Assembly: GCA_949130495.1 (NCBI GenBank)
Contig: OX422222.1
Span: 275,580,109-275,644,108, forward strand
DNA length: 64,000 nucleotides
Direction: 5' to 3'
Origin: Sambucus nigra
Taxonomy: Eukaryota > Streptophyta > Magnoliopsida > Dipsacales > Adoxaceae
The position numbers and the translations under genes are program-made. A model generated the notes under the pieces. The model was not told where the DNA came from. It saw only the letters and a program-made list of their open reading frames with translations, and did no database searches. Within the stretch, counting starts at the first letter, position 1; each line of letters begins with the position of its first letter. Below are positions 27,591 through 39,252 of the stretch, one piece after another.

Positions 27591-28000
27591 TCGCCCTTTT
27601 ACCAACCGGAGTTGGTCGTGGGTTTAAACTATTATGTCCACTAGCTCTTTTACCAACCTGAGTTGGTCACACTAGTGTACGCCTCCTAACCAAAGGAGTA
27701 TAGTTTGTTCTCGCCCTTTTACCAACCGGAGTTGGTCGTGGGTTTGAACTATCATGTCCACTAGTTCTTTTACCAACCTTAGTTGGTCACGCTAGTGTAG
27801 GCCTCCTAACCAAAGGAGTGTAGTTTGTTATCGCCCTTTTACCAACCGGAGTTGGTCGTGGGTTTGAACTATCATGTCCACTAGTTCTTTTACCAACCTT
27901 AGTTGGTCACGCTAGTGTACGCCTCCTAACCAAAGGAGTGTAGTTTGTTCTCGCCCTTTTACCAACCGAAGTTGGTATTGGGTTTGAACTATCGTCTTCT
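27591..28000. repeat. 120-bp tandem array with paired palindromes
   Basis: About 3.4 units with a period of exactly 120 bases (starts at 27591, 27711, 27831, 27951). Each unit holds two hairpin motifs, ACCAACCGGAGTTGGT and ACCAACCTTAGTTGGT, plus CTCCTAACCAAAGGAG. The array lies between the integrase end and the antisense gene, where Tat elements often carry tandem repeats. The same unit is recognisable inside pol at 29941-30031. Confidence 0.85.
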
Positions 28001-28125
28001 TTTTACTGCCGAGCAGCGTAGTGTTAAACACCCTAGTATTCCCCGAAAAACTTTCAATAAAAGGAGAGAAGATTGTAAAATATCATCGTTTTATTCATAT
28101 TGATGGAACTGCTTTACATTTTACA

Positions 28126-31100
28126 TCACTGATAATACTTGCGTAGGTGTTCAGCATTCCATGCATTCTTAAATTCTTCTCCTTCTAGAGTTTCTATTCG
28201 GTAAGTTCCTAGTCGGACAACTGCTGTAACTCGATAAGGTCCATGCCAGTTTGCTTCCAACTTATTGTGCTTCTGAATGACCTTCTTTAGCACGTAATCT
28301 CCTTCTTTTAAGTCGCATTTTTTCACCCTCTTGTTGTAGAACAGGGTTGTTCATTGTTGATAAACATCATTCCTAATGGCTGCCTCTTCTCTAACTTCCT
28401 CGAGCATGTCCAAATCTAATCTCCTCATCAGGTCGCTGACTGGGGAATTGAAATTCAGCACTCTGTGTGTTGGGAGACACAACTCGACAGGTATTACGGC
28501 CTCACTTCCAAATGCCAGCATATATGGTGATTCTCCAGTTGCTGCTCGGGGAGTTGTTCGGTAAGCCCACAATACTGACTGTAGCTCATTAATCCAATTA
28601 GCTTTAGCCTCACTTAGCCTTTTCTTCAAACCATTTAATAATGTTCTGTTCATCACTTCAGTCTTCCCATTTCTTTGAGGATGGCCTGGTGCTGAATGAA
28701 CCTTCAAAATGTTTGACTGATGACAATAGGCAGCAAACTCCTCGTTATCAAATTGTGTTCCATGGTCAGTGATGAAGGTATGAGGGAGACCATATCAGCA
28801 GATGATGTTCTTCTAAACGAATTGGTACACCTTCTCGTATGTCATATCAATCAGAGGCTCAGCTTCTACCCACTTAGTAAAATAATCCACTGCGACGACG
28901 AGGTACTTGAATCTTCCTCGGGTCGTTGGCAGTGGTCCAACCAAATCCATTCCCCACATGGAAAAAGGCCAAGGAGAAGTTATGGGTGTCAACAATGCTT
29001 GTGGAGTTCGTCGGATGGAGGAAAAACGTTGGCATTTATCACATCTCTTAGCATAGGCTATACAATCAGCCCTCATCGTTGGCTAGTAGTATCCTTGTGT
29101 CATCACCCTTTGCAAAAGTGTTCGACCTGCTACATGGGCGCCACAGGACCCTTTATGGATCTCTTCAATCAATTCTTTCACCTCGGAGGGATGCACACAT
29201 CTTTGTAAACCTGCCATGATTCCTCGTCTATACAAAACACCATTAGTTAATACATACCGAGCAGCTTTAAACTTCAATTTCTTTGTTGAGAGCTTATCCT
29301 CCGGCAATTGTCCCTCCTCAATATATGCCCTGATGGGATCCATCCAAGATGGTCCTAAATCAAGGGTAATAACATTCATCGTCAGGTCTTCATCTATGCT
29401 CCGAGCTTTTAATACTTTAATTGGTATCATTCTTCGCAGCTCGGTGCGAGTAGCTGATGCTAATCGGGCCAGTGCGTCTGCTTGTGCATTCTCCATTCTT
29501 GGTATTCTGATCAACTGAATGACATCAAATTCTGCCAATAACTCCATCGCCTTTGCATGATACTTGACCATTAATTCTCCCTTAACTGCATATGTTCCCA
29601 TCATCTGATTCACAATTAATTGAGAATCACTGAATACTATCACTTGTTGCGCTTCCATAATCTTTGCTAAATTAAGACCCGCTATCAAGGGTTCATACTC
29701 AGCCTTATTATTGGAAGCTTTGAATTGGAATCGCAAGGCATATTCCATGTCAATCTCGTCTGGGGTTTTCAAAACAATCCCTGCCCCACAACCTATTGTG
29801 CAAGATGACCCATCTACATATAATCTCCATGTAGGTAACTCGTCTTCAAATTTCTTATCTGACAGAGTTCCTCGGTGAAATATCTGTTGTTTCCTTTCAT
29901 CCTCCCCTCGTATTTTTCGCTCCTCGTCGACCATCTCTTCTCGCCCTTTTACCAACCGGAGTTGGTCCTGGTTTGAATTTGATGATCTTTCTATATCCAC
30001 AAGTCCTTTTACCAATCGGAGTTGATCTGGGCTTATGTCTGTTGATCCTGTAACATCCACAGGTTGGTCAACGAGCAACTTTTGTTCCTCGGGGGTATCA
30101 GAATATGTAAATTCTGCTATAAAGTCTGCTACAGCCTGCCCTTTTAATGATGATCTGGGTTCATACACAATATCATATTCACCGAGCTCTATTGCCCAAT
30201 ACATCAATCTCCCTAATTTTTCTGGTTTATGAAGGGCTTGTCTCAATGGCATGTCGGTATATACGACGATGGTATGGCCCTGGAAATAAGCCCTCATTCT
30301 TCTACTTGCTTCAATTAATGCCAATGCCAATTTTTCCAGCCTTGGGTACCTGATCTCTACACCTCGAAAAGCTTTACTTGTGTAATAAATTGGCTTCTGG
30401 ACTCCATTCTCCAATCTGATCAATGTCGAGCTGACTGCATTCTCTGATACTGCCAGGTACAAGTACAATTTCTCTCCCATTACTGGCCTGGATAACAATG
30501 GAGGTGCTCCCAAATATTTCTTCAAGTCTTGAAAGGCTTTCTCACATTCATCATTCCAATTGAAAGTTTTTCGAAGCGTTTTGAAGAATGGGAGGCATCT
30601 ATCAGTTGCCCGAGATACAAATTTGTTGAGCGCTGCAACTCGTCCTGTAAGACTCTGCACTTCTTTCTTCGTCGTTGGAGATCGCAACCCTAAAAGAGCT
30701 TTGATCTTTGCTGGATTTTCCTCAATGCCTCGTTGGTTGACGATGTATCCGAGGAACATTCCTTCTCGTACTCCAAAGGTTCACTTCGTCGGGTTGAGCT
30801 TCATTTGGTATTCATCCAGTTGATCAAAGGTCTGACCTAAGCCAACTAGATGATCAGCAGCTTTCTTGCTCTTTGTCAGCATATCGTCGACATAGACTTC
30901 CATACTGCAACTGATTTGTTCGGCAAAAACCTTGTTCATCAGCCGCTGATATGTCGCACCTGCATTTTTCAAACCAAAAGGATAACATTATAACAATAAG
31001 TTCCCCTAGGGTTAATAAAATAAGTGCTTTCTCTCTCTTCAGGTTTCATTTTGATCTGGTTGTAACCAGAGTAAGCATCCATGAAGCTAAGAAGCTCGTG

Positions 31101-34034
31101 TCCCGACGTAGCATCCACTAGTTGGTCAATTCTAGGCAATGGGAAATGATCCTTTGGGCAGGCCTTGTTGAGATCAGTGAAATCAACACACATTCTCCAT
31201 TTATTGTTTTTCTTCTTTACCATCACCACATTTTCTAACCAGTCTGGATATTTCACATCTTCAATGAATTGGGCTTTCTGGAGCTTCTCGACCTCCTCTT
31301 GTATAGCCTGATTCTTCTCGGGACTAAATACTCTTCTTCTCTTCTTTACAGGCTTGATCTCCTTATTCGCATTGAGTTCATGGCATAAGAAGTTTGGATC
31401 TATTCTTGGCATGTCTTCATGACTCCATGCAAAAGTTTTCTTTCTGTCTCTCAAGAAAGTTATCAACTCCTGTTTTATTGAAACATCCAATGATGAACCT
31501 ATTTGGGTTATTCGTTCAGGGTGCTCGTCGTCGAGAATAACATTTTCTGTAGATTCCACCACCTGTCCTTTTACCAGTTGGGATTCATCTCTGGGATCCA
31601 GTGTTTCAATTTCTATACCTTCATCCACTTGGTAAGTAGTAGTCTTTTTCCTTGATTCTTCAAGCTCCTCTTGCTCGGCAGACGAATAATAGCATTCCAG
31701 AGCTACTTTCTGATCACCTTTCACAACTCCTACTCCAAAATTTATAGGGAATTTTAAGCACTGATGTAATATAGATGGGACTGCTTCAAACTTCTTCAAA
31801 CCAACTCTTCCCATGATGATGTTGTAAGCTGACTGCACATTCTTATTCATCACAAAAAAACATATTTTTTCTGTTCGACAAGCAGGCCAAGTTCCAATGA
31901 ATATATCCAACTTAATCGTCCCAAGTGGAAAGACTTTCTCGCCAGCAAAACCCAATAGAGGTATGTGATAAGGTTCTAATTGGGATAATTTCAAATTTAA
32001 ACTGTCAAAGCATGAATAGTACATGATGTCTGCCGAACTACCATTATCTACTAGCACCCTTGAAATCACTACTTCTTTCATCCTCATTTTGATCATTAAA
32101 GGGTCGTCGTGAGGGTAAAGAACACCTGCCAGGTCATTTTTTGAAAAACCGATGACCAGCTTCTCTTTGTTTACCTTCCTCGAGCGATCCTCTTCAGCCA
32201 AATTTATCCGTTGAATGTATGAGCAAGCCTGAGCCTCACCGAGGTAAGCTTTTCTTTCTGCAGTAAGGTCTCCTCCTCCTGCATCTCCTCCTGTAATGAC
32301 ATTACAATCAAACGATCCAAAGCGTATTGAAAATACCTCTCGTTCTGGCTGCCTTGGTTTCTTGGGAAGATCGGGGTCATCCTCTATATCATCTTCATGA
32401 TCCCTTTTCTTTTTCTCCTCTACTCGACGAGGAGATCTAGACCTTTCTCTAGTTCAGTCATTATTTCTTCTTTCGCCTCCCCGATCAACATACTTTGCTA
32501 GTTTCCCTCTTCGGATGAGTGTTTCAATCTCGTTCTGAAGAGTTATGCAATTTTTGGTCATATGGACGTGATCCTTATGAAACTCGCAATATTTATCCCT
32601 GTTCCTCAGTTCAGGGTCTGACCTCAGTTTCTTTGGCCACTTTACTTCCTCGTTATTCTTGATTTCTTCCAAGACATGATTAATACCCATTTTCAAAGGA
32701 GTATAATTATCGAATTTCTTCAGGACTTCCCATGACGATTTATTATTCTTGGAATGCTTGTCACCGCCATTGCCCTTATGCTCTTTCTTCTTGGATTTTT
32801 CGTCTTCCACCTTGGTTTCTTTATCCATATTCTTCTTCGCAGCCATAGCCTCCTCGGCATTCATGATTTTGGCTTCTTTTGCCATCAACTCTGACATAGT
32901 TATAGGTGGATCTTTGGCCAAAGTGTAATACGACTTATTAGGCAACAACCCACTCATCAAGGCGGTGATTGCTGTCTTTTCTTCATAATCTATGACTTCC
33001 AGCTTCTCGTTATTGAAATGAGTTATGTAATCTCTAGTACTCTCACCAGATTTTTGTCTAACACTTAATAAGTGTGCTACTCTTTTTACTGGCTTTGCTC
33101 CAAAACAGAAATTACCGATGAACAACTCCGAAAATTGAAAGAAATTTGAAATCTTACCCCGAGGAAGATTGTTGTACCATATCTGGGCAGGTCCAGTAAG
33201 AGTTCCTGAGAATGCTCTACATCTCATCTAGTCGGGGACAGCATAGATATCGGCGACAGCTTGATATTGCTCTATATGAAGAACAGGATATGTTTTTCCA
33301 TCATATTTGGGGGTCACCATAGGTGCTTTAAACTTTGACGGGGTAGGAAAACCCACAACGATCTGGACAAAAGGTGTCCCTTGAACAAAAGTTCATTGTA
33401 AGGGATTCTTCGCCTTAGCCATTTCTCCCAATCTATCCTCCAAGCGCTGAATGGAACCCTTCCACGCATCGTTTCCTTCTTCGGGCTTATCAGTTCGAGA
33501 AATTAATTATTTTGATGTGGCCTCCTGAGATCTATCTTGACGAGCAACTGGTCGTGATTGTGCTGATCCTTCTCTTAGATCTGATGGTCGTCGAAAACTC
33601 CTCGACATGGTCTTAGGTGGACTCCTATTCCTGCTAGGGCCTAATCGATTGAAAGGAGACACCCTACTCAGTCTTTCCAAGGCACTGGGTCTTTCTGGAG
33701 AGAGAGTGATACGTTGATCAGTATCTGTAGCCCTTATTGACAAAGTTCGCCCAGGTTGATAAGAGAAATCATCAGATTCCTCATTACGATATGACTTAGT
33801 ACGCCTGGATCGTGAAGAATGTAATTAGGTTTGCCTCTAACCACTTCGCTGTCTTGAACGTGCAGGTGCACCGCCATGAAGGGTCTGTATGAGTTGCCTC
33901 ATTGTTTCTTGCATGGCGGTTTGTCCTTGAGCCAGATTCGTCATAATCCCAGCCAGATATGGAGGTGCAGAGGGATTTGGAGGATTTCCATCATTTCCAG
34001 TGTTTCGATTGCTGGATTCCGGATTATCTTCCAT
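28126..34034 (-). pseudogene. Gag-pol polyprotein of the young Tat element, broken
   Basis: One minus-strand frame runs from ATG 34034 (MEDNPESSNR) to about 30983 and, after a one-base deletion there, a second frame runs to the stop at 28126. Domains in order: gag core (about 33400-32700); gag zinc motif CEFHKDHVHMTKNC (32588-32549); aspartic protease VDNGSSAD (near 32048); RT with CVDFTDLNKACPKDHFPLPR (near 31170) and YVDDM (near 30888); first RNase H (YYTSKAFRGVEIRYPRLEKL, about 30370); second archaeal-type RNase H (WRLYVDGSS near 29830, ending about 29480); integrase with DLVGP (near 28950), TDHGTQFD (Asn to His, near 28760), GKTEVMN (near 28665) and a C-terminal domain ending HLRKYYQ. Stops occur near 33837, 33825, 33507, 33402, 33228, 32454, 30779, 29083, 28813, 28795 and 28351. 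It has no chromodomain. Confidence 0.9.
29941..30031 (-). repeat. Pol-linker copy of the palindromic array unit
   Basis: Between the two RNase H domains the coding strand holds two half-units matching the 27591 array, in the same order. They include an exact ACCAACCGGAGTTGGT and the diverged ACCAATCGGAGTTGAT. On the minus strand they encode the peptide DQLRLVKG twice. A related LVKG segment (ESQLVKGQ) occurs in the protease-RT linker near 31580. Confidence 0.8.
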
Positions 34035-34080
34035 TGATGATGAATGATTTTTGGTGAAAAACGATAATAACAAATCGTTC

Positions 34081-34098
34081 CCACAGATGGCGCCAATC
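34081..34098 (-). other. Primer binding site region of the young Tat element
   Basis: Directly after the 5' LTR the minus strand reads GATTGGCGCCATCTGTGG. The TGGCGCC core is a tRNA-CCA-complementary primer site of a type other than initiator Met. Which tRNA is used was not determined. Confidence 0.6.
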
Positions 34099-34700
34099 TG
34101 TTGATGTAAAAAACTAGATTACTCTAATTATTCAATCACAGATAAATAAATGAGACAAAGAATTTTAAAGTGGTTCAGCCTTGTATGAATGGCCTACGTC
34201 CACTGTTATGTTATTGCTGAGTGTTTGGGAATTCTCGATTACAAGTTCTATCAAGAAATTTCGGTCCCCTTGAATGAGGGTGATACAAGGTATTTATAGT
34301 ACTTAGGCTGTACATGAAAGGGTGATACATTAAATGATATACATATGAAAGGGTAACTCATTTAATGCTCTTCAAGTGTGTGCGTCAAGATGATAAGCAT
34401 TCAATGAATAGTTGAACTGTTGATTATCTGGCAATCAATGTTGTGGTCGAGATGCAACTCGAACCGCCTTAGTTGCTCATCGTCCAAGAGTTCCTCGGAG
34501 CATTGAAGTTCCTCGGAGGACAAGAGTTCCTCGGAGGGTTGGTGTTCCTCGTAAGACTGGTGTTCCTCGGGGTACACCTATTGCTCGGAGTGAGTATGTT
34601 GGTCGGGGGAATGATCTTCCTCGTTGCTATTGTGCCACGTAGATTGACACGTGTCTTCTTATTATTCGTCCACATCAGCATATTAATTTTGGTATCAACA
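34099..34700 (-). repeat. 5' LTR of the young Tat element
   Basis: Drives gag-pol on the minus strand. It holds the TATA-like box at 34290-34299 and the five-fold GTTCCTCGGA-type repeat at about 34490-34572. The AGGTG target duplication follows at 34701-34705. Confidence 0.95.
34290..34299 (-). promoter_or_regulatory. Likely core promoter of the young Tat gag-pol
   Basis: Minus strand CTATAAATAC about 255 bases upstream of the gag start. It is consistent with a transcription start near 34265, inside the LTR. Confidence 0.5.
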
Positions 34701-34705
34701 AGGTG

Positions 34706-36780
34706 GATGGGACTACTTTCATGTCGTGGATCCGCCCTCTCCCCATAATCACATTATATGGAGACTTAATGTCCACTACTAGTTTGGATATGATTCTATA
34801 AGTTTAAACATGCTTCCAGAGCACGAACATTCCAAAAGGCATCGTCATTTTTACAAAGAAGCTAACTAGAGGGATGATGACTTCCTTCACATCTTCCATC
34901 TTTAGGTTGATCTTGTTAAACGACATTAAATACATGAAATTGGAAGATCTCTTTTGGTCCACGAGTAGCTTATGCACATCTCAGCCGGCTATCTTGAGAG
35001 TTATTACTAGTGCGTTATAATGTGAACTTTTGACACTTATTTAGTGAAGACGATATGCTTAGCATAGTCTGTATCTTTTAGTCGATGGAATTTTATAATT
35101 ATTATTTTAGTAGGTCAACTTGGAAAGCTTTCATAACCATAGAAACCATATTAAATTCCATTCTTATAGCATTGCCCTGGATATGATTAGGGCTTGAGGC
35201 CCTAAGGATAACAACAATCTCATGTTCTGCCTCATCATTATCTAGGACACTGTCTAGATTTTGTTCGCACACAGTGGGGGTCTTTTCATTCTTTTTCTAT
35301 ACATAGCCATCTAGATAACCTACCTGGGTCAATTCTTCTAAGTATGACTTGCGAGCCTTATAGTTCTCTATCTTGTGCCCATGCTCCTTGTGATAGGAAC
35401 ATGTTATGGTCATGTTTCTCTTCTTTGGGTCCCATAACATCTTCCTCGACCACTTGAAATACTTTTCATTCTTAATTTTATTCAGGCTTTTGTAGATTGT
35501 CTCTTTAAAAATTATTTTGATAGCATGATGGGACTTACTAAGATTTGACTTATCATTTCCTTTGGATCCGCCGTTCTGATTTTCCCCACTTCTTAGGGGA
35601 ATTCTCCTTATCTACATTCTTGCTCTATTTTGATCAACCAGTATGCCATTGAATGCCTATTAATACGTCTTACGCCATGGTATATTGCTCAATTCTAGAC
35701 GTCAGGTTATCTATAGTGGTCGCATCCTTCTTGGTGAAGGACTAGTGCAACATGGAGTAACTCAGTAGACTGATCTTGAATAAAGCCATTTCCATTTGCT
35801 CAGAACATTCCTCCACTCTATTGTAGGTTTATCAATAACGTCGAGAATATTCATCTGGGGTCTCTTGGGGATTCTTCTTCATTATAAGGAATACTTCCAT
35901 CCTTTTTAGATGGGTGCTACTAGTGATAAACCTTGCAGTGAAGACCTTTAGCAAATTTCTTGAAATTGGTGATTAACTGGTACGGTAGTTTTTCACAACA
36001 TTTTTGTGCAACGTCCCCCAAACTATAAGTAAAGATATGACACATGAGGTCCTTATTATTGTTCAACAGGATCATAACCTGCTTATATTGGTGAACATGG
36101 TGGGTGGGATCAGTTTTTTCATCATAGATCTTAAATCGGGTAACAGAGAACTTCTTAGGAGGATTAATATCTTTAATCAACCTTGAGAAAGGGGATTTCA
36201 TTTAACTGACGAGGTCTCTCCTAGACATCTCCTTGGTGGACCTAGACCCTCGATGAGCTATATGCTCATCCATATCTCTTAAGCTGAGGTTGCGGAGGTC
36301 ATTCTTATTACGACGAGTGCTTTCATGGTCTCTTCTATCTTGAGAGACCCATTGGATGGAATGATCATGATCACATCGTGAATTCCTTCCTCAAATGTGA
36401 GTTTTACTTGTCTAAGGTCCTATTAGTCTCATGACATTTGTGTTTGTCTCCATGGAGATCACGCTCCATCTTTTCCATGAGAGTTTGGAGGCGAGCATTT
36501 TCCTTTTGTTGGTCGCGTGGATGCCTCTTATTGTCGAATATGGCATCAGATCTGGTTGGATCATGGTGTCTCATTGATATCCATAATTTTATCCTCATGT
36601 GGGTGGTAGCGAGAACTGGAAGTATGATGACTCATGTTAGGTTAGATCTTAGACCTGATCCTTTAAGCCTCATGACTATTTTGGTTGTGTTGCCGACTGT
36701 TATGAGGTGCCAAGTGTTGGCTATATGAATGAGACACAACTGGTTTTTTGGTTATCTTTATTTGGTTGGGGAAGGGAAAT
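34706..36780 (-). pseudogene. Old Tat gag and protease N-terminus, decayed
   Basis: Minus-strand fragments include a gag N-terminal piece (36598-36404) and a gag core at 36201-35920 with SPFSRLIKDINPPKKFSVTR and DPTHHVHQYKQVMILLNNN, typical of Tat gag. Further left are a zinc-finger region (CSYHKEHGHKIENY-like, near 35400) and protease-like sequence near 35010-34720. The latter contains VDQKRSSNFMYL, where the catalytic DxGSS triad is lost, and ends in YNVIMGR just before the insertion of the young element. Frames shift many times. Confidence 0.65.
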
Positions 36781-36803
36781 CATTTCCCACGGATGACGCT
36801 GAT

Positions 36804-37193
36804 TGCAGGTGGTCAAATTCTACAAATAACAATCAACAAAAATAAAGCTGAGAAGAATAGAATCAAATCACAATCACACACAAGAGTGTGATATACTTAG
36901 TTTGATAATTTTCCTATGTTCATGTGGAGTTTGTCTCTATTTATTAATCCATTTTCGATAATGATGGTTATATGTCCCCCTTCCCCAGGGTAAGGGTTAC
37001 ATTTTAGAGGAAAAAAAGATTGATCCATGAAAAATGCATTGACCTTCGATAGTTATCCAACCTGATCAGTAATATCTAATCCCGATATGTTTGTAGGTCC
37101 GCATCAACTGTCTTTATTTATTTCATATGTAATCTTCAAAAAAATAAATGGAAACATTTATTTCTCTCACGTGTGACTGAGTTATCCCCGACA
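36804..37193 (-). repeat. 5' LTR of the old Tat element
   Basis: Pairs with 13226-13615. In the element's direction it starts TGTCGGGGATAACTCAG and ends near CCACCTGCA, next to the decayed primer site. No target duplication could be recognised. Confidence 0.75.
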
Positions 37194-38476
37194 CAACCTT
37201 TCTTTTTAGTTTAAACTTCTAATATATTATACGTGTAAAATGTCCATTATATGAGCCAACCAAAAAAAATAATTGATGAAAGTTTCCTTTGGGAAGTTTA
37301 CGACGTTATAGAATTTGGAAAATGTAGTTTTTTCATTGGATTAATTAGACACTCTTAAAATAGGAAATACTTCTTAACCAAATGCCTATTTGTGAATTTA
37401 ACATGTCTAGTGAGAAAAAACGTCGTGAGCAAATTGATTTGAAGATATCGGCTTTACTGAATTGCTAGATGTAAGCACTATTCAATGGTGGAAAAATATC
37501 AGTGTTTATGATATGCTATTTTAACAAAGAATTCAACACAAAAAAGACACAAGATTTATAGTGATTCCCCAAGGAAACAATCTATATCCACTTCAAAAGA
37601 TGGAGATTCTTACATTATATAAAAATAGTAAGTATGATATATTTGCATGTTTTTTTATGACTTATCAATTGTAAGTTGATATGGTGTCCTTACTATTTTT
37701 AGATTCTTCATGTGTTCCCTTAGGACACACGTTATCTAGAACCAAAAAATAGTACAATGAAGGATCAGTTAGTTCTCGAGGAACTCACAAGTCGAGAACT
37801 ACCAAAAATTAGTGGTAAGAGTTTAAGTTTTCAATATTTCATGTTTTGAAATATTTCAGGTAAGTACAAGGTGTTATCTCTATTATGTACCGGAAGTAAA
37901 GAATATCTAGACATTACATGGTCCAATTATCTTTGTTTATGTCATATAAATTTTTTCCATGAGAAATTTCGATACCTCGACTCCACTACATTATATAGGG
38001 ATGAAAATAGAAACCAGACGTTTGAAAAGATTTTTGTATTCTAAAATTTCTTTATACATAGATAGACATACACATTGGATATGGCTTTATCTTTTGGATC
38101 CTTGTAGTTCATCATGGGCATCTTCGAAGTCGTCCTTTATGTGTTTAACATAACCCTACCCTACACTCCTACAAGTCCTTATCCTTGTAAGAACATGGGA
38201 TTAGGTTCCAAGATTCCCCAAACATTAACGTAGAAGTTTTTTACTATTCGTCGAGATGATCAGGAGGATAAGATGGTGGTAAACGAGTTCTCCCTGGATT
38301 TGGCCGAGCTATAGCAACATCAATTGTATTCAAAATTTTAATATTTTTTCAAACAGAAAATTAGGATTTTTTTTTTTTGTTTTTTTCCAGAAAATTAGAA
38401 AAATAATAAATTCGGTATCTATGTGATTATTCATTGAATAGTTGTTTTTGAACGCATAAAAAGTAATTTGGTAAGG

Positions 38477-38477
<1 letters not shown>
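37194..38477. other. Unassigned AT-rich stretch
   Basis: No gene is seen. A segment near 37550-37600 (TTTATAGTGATTCCCC, then ATATCCACTTC) resembles the phrase found in plant LTRs near the primer site end, so a diverged LTR fragment may be present. I could not pair it. Confidence 0.3.

Positions 38478-38563
<86 letters not shown>
38478..38563. repeat. (CT)n(AT)n microsatellite
   Basis: CT dinucleotides to 38505, then TA to 38562, ending at the first MITE copy. Confidence 0.95.
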
Positions 38564-38564
<1 letters not shown>

Positions 38565-38712
38565 GCTCTTGTGCGGACTATACATGTGTCACCTGGCATT
38601 GAGCTTAGAAATTATCAGCTAAATTATAGGCACTCTCTCTCTCTCTGTTTTCTGGGCTCACTGCCAGGTAATACATGTCTCATCCGCACTGTTAAAATGC
38701 GAGATAGTTCGT

Positions 38713-38717
<5 letters not shown>
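38564..38717 (+). mobile_element. MITE copy A of the GCTCTTGTGCGGACTA family
   Basis: It starts TGCTCTTGTGCGGACTA and ends with the partial inverse TAGTTCGTACAAC, sitting between (AT)n runs. It carries an internal (CT)n and ACATGTGTCACCTGGC, with an inverse-like GCCAGGTAATACATGT. Confidence 0.7.
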
Positions 38718-38775
<58 letters not shown>

Positions 38776-38776
<1 letters not shown>

Positions 38777-38933
38777 GCTCTTGTGCGGACTGTACATGTG
38801 TCACCTGGCGTTGAGCCTAGAAATTATTAGCTAAATTATAGGCACTCTCTCTCTCTCTGTTTTCTGGGCTCACTGCCAGGTAATACATGTCTCGTCTGCA
38901 CTGTTAAAATGCGAGATAGTTCGTACAAGAGCA
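38776..38933 (+). mobile_element. MITE copy B of the same family
   Basis: Nearly identical to copy A and complete: it starts TGCTCTTGTGCGGAC and ends TTCGTACAAGAGCA. The two copies are separated by (AT)n. Confidence 0.75.
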
Positions 38934-38947
38934 ATACTGTATATATT

Positions 38948-39067
38948 AGGTGGTGAGCCTAGAAATTATCGGCTAAATTATAGGCACTCTCTCTTTTCTG
39001 GGCACACTGCCAGGTGATACATGTCTAGTCCGCACTGTTAAAATGTGAAAAAGTCCGTACAAGAGCA
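38948..39067 (+). mobile_element. MITE copy C, left end missing
   Basis: It starts at GGTGGTGAGCCTAG, inside the unit, and runs to the right end GTACAAGAGCA. It is more diverged than A and B. Confidence 0.65.
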
Positions 39068-39071
39068 GTAT

Positions 39072-39123
<52 letters not shown>
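39072..39123. repeat. (GT)n(AT)n(GT)n microsatellite
   Basis: Directly visible dinucleotide runs, following MITE copy C. Confidence 0.95.
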
Positions 39124-39124
<1 letters not shown>

Positions 39125-39252
39125 TCCGCATGTCGAAGATTATTAGGTAACACAACTAAAAGAATGTAAACATAAAAAGAAAGAAAAAAGGCAATTATAT
39201 GAATGGTTTGACAACTTCTCTATATCCAGAAATTGTGTTGTGTTTGTTATTA

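Larger units (their letters stand above)
22317..34700 (-). mobile_element. Young Tat-lineage Ty3/gypsy retrotransposon (12.4 kb)
   Basis: Two 602-bp LTRs (22317-22918, 34099-34700) begin TGTTGATG and end ATCAACA on the plus strand. They are flanked by a perfect 5-bp target duplication AGGTG (22312-22316 and 34701-34705). Hand alignment gives about 16 differences in 602 bases, 13 of them transitions, so it is recent. The minus strand carries gag, protease, RT, an RT-linked RNase H, a second archaeal-type RNase H and integrase without a chromodomain, the Tat signature. Between pol and the 3' LTR are a palindromic tandem array and a plus-strand extra gene. All genes carry stops, so it is probably not autonomous now. 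Confidence 0.95.

Noticed and set aside
27591..28000. CRISPR-like array
   Set aside because: The whole 120-bp unit repeats with no unique spacers, and it lies inside a plant retrotransposon.
28720..29208. 162-residue plus-strand ORF
   Set aside because: It is antisense to the integrase, whose DDE-region motifs are clear on the minus strand.
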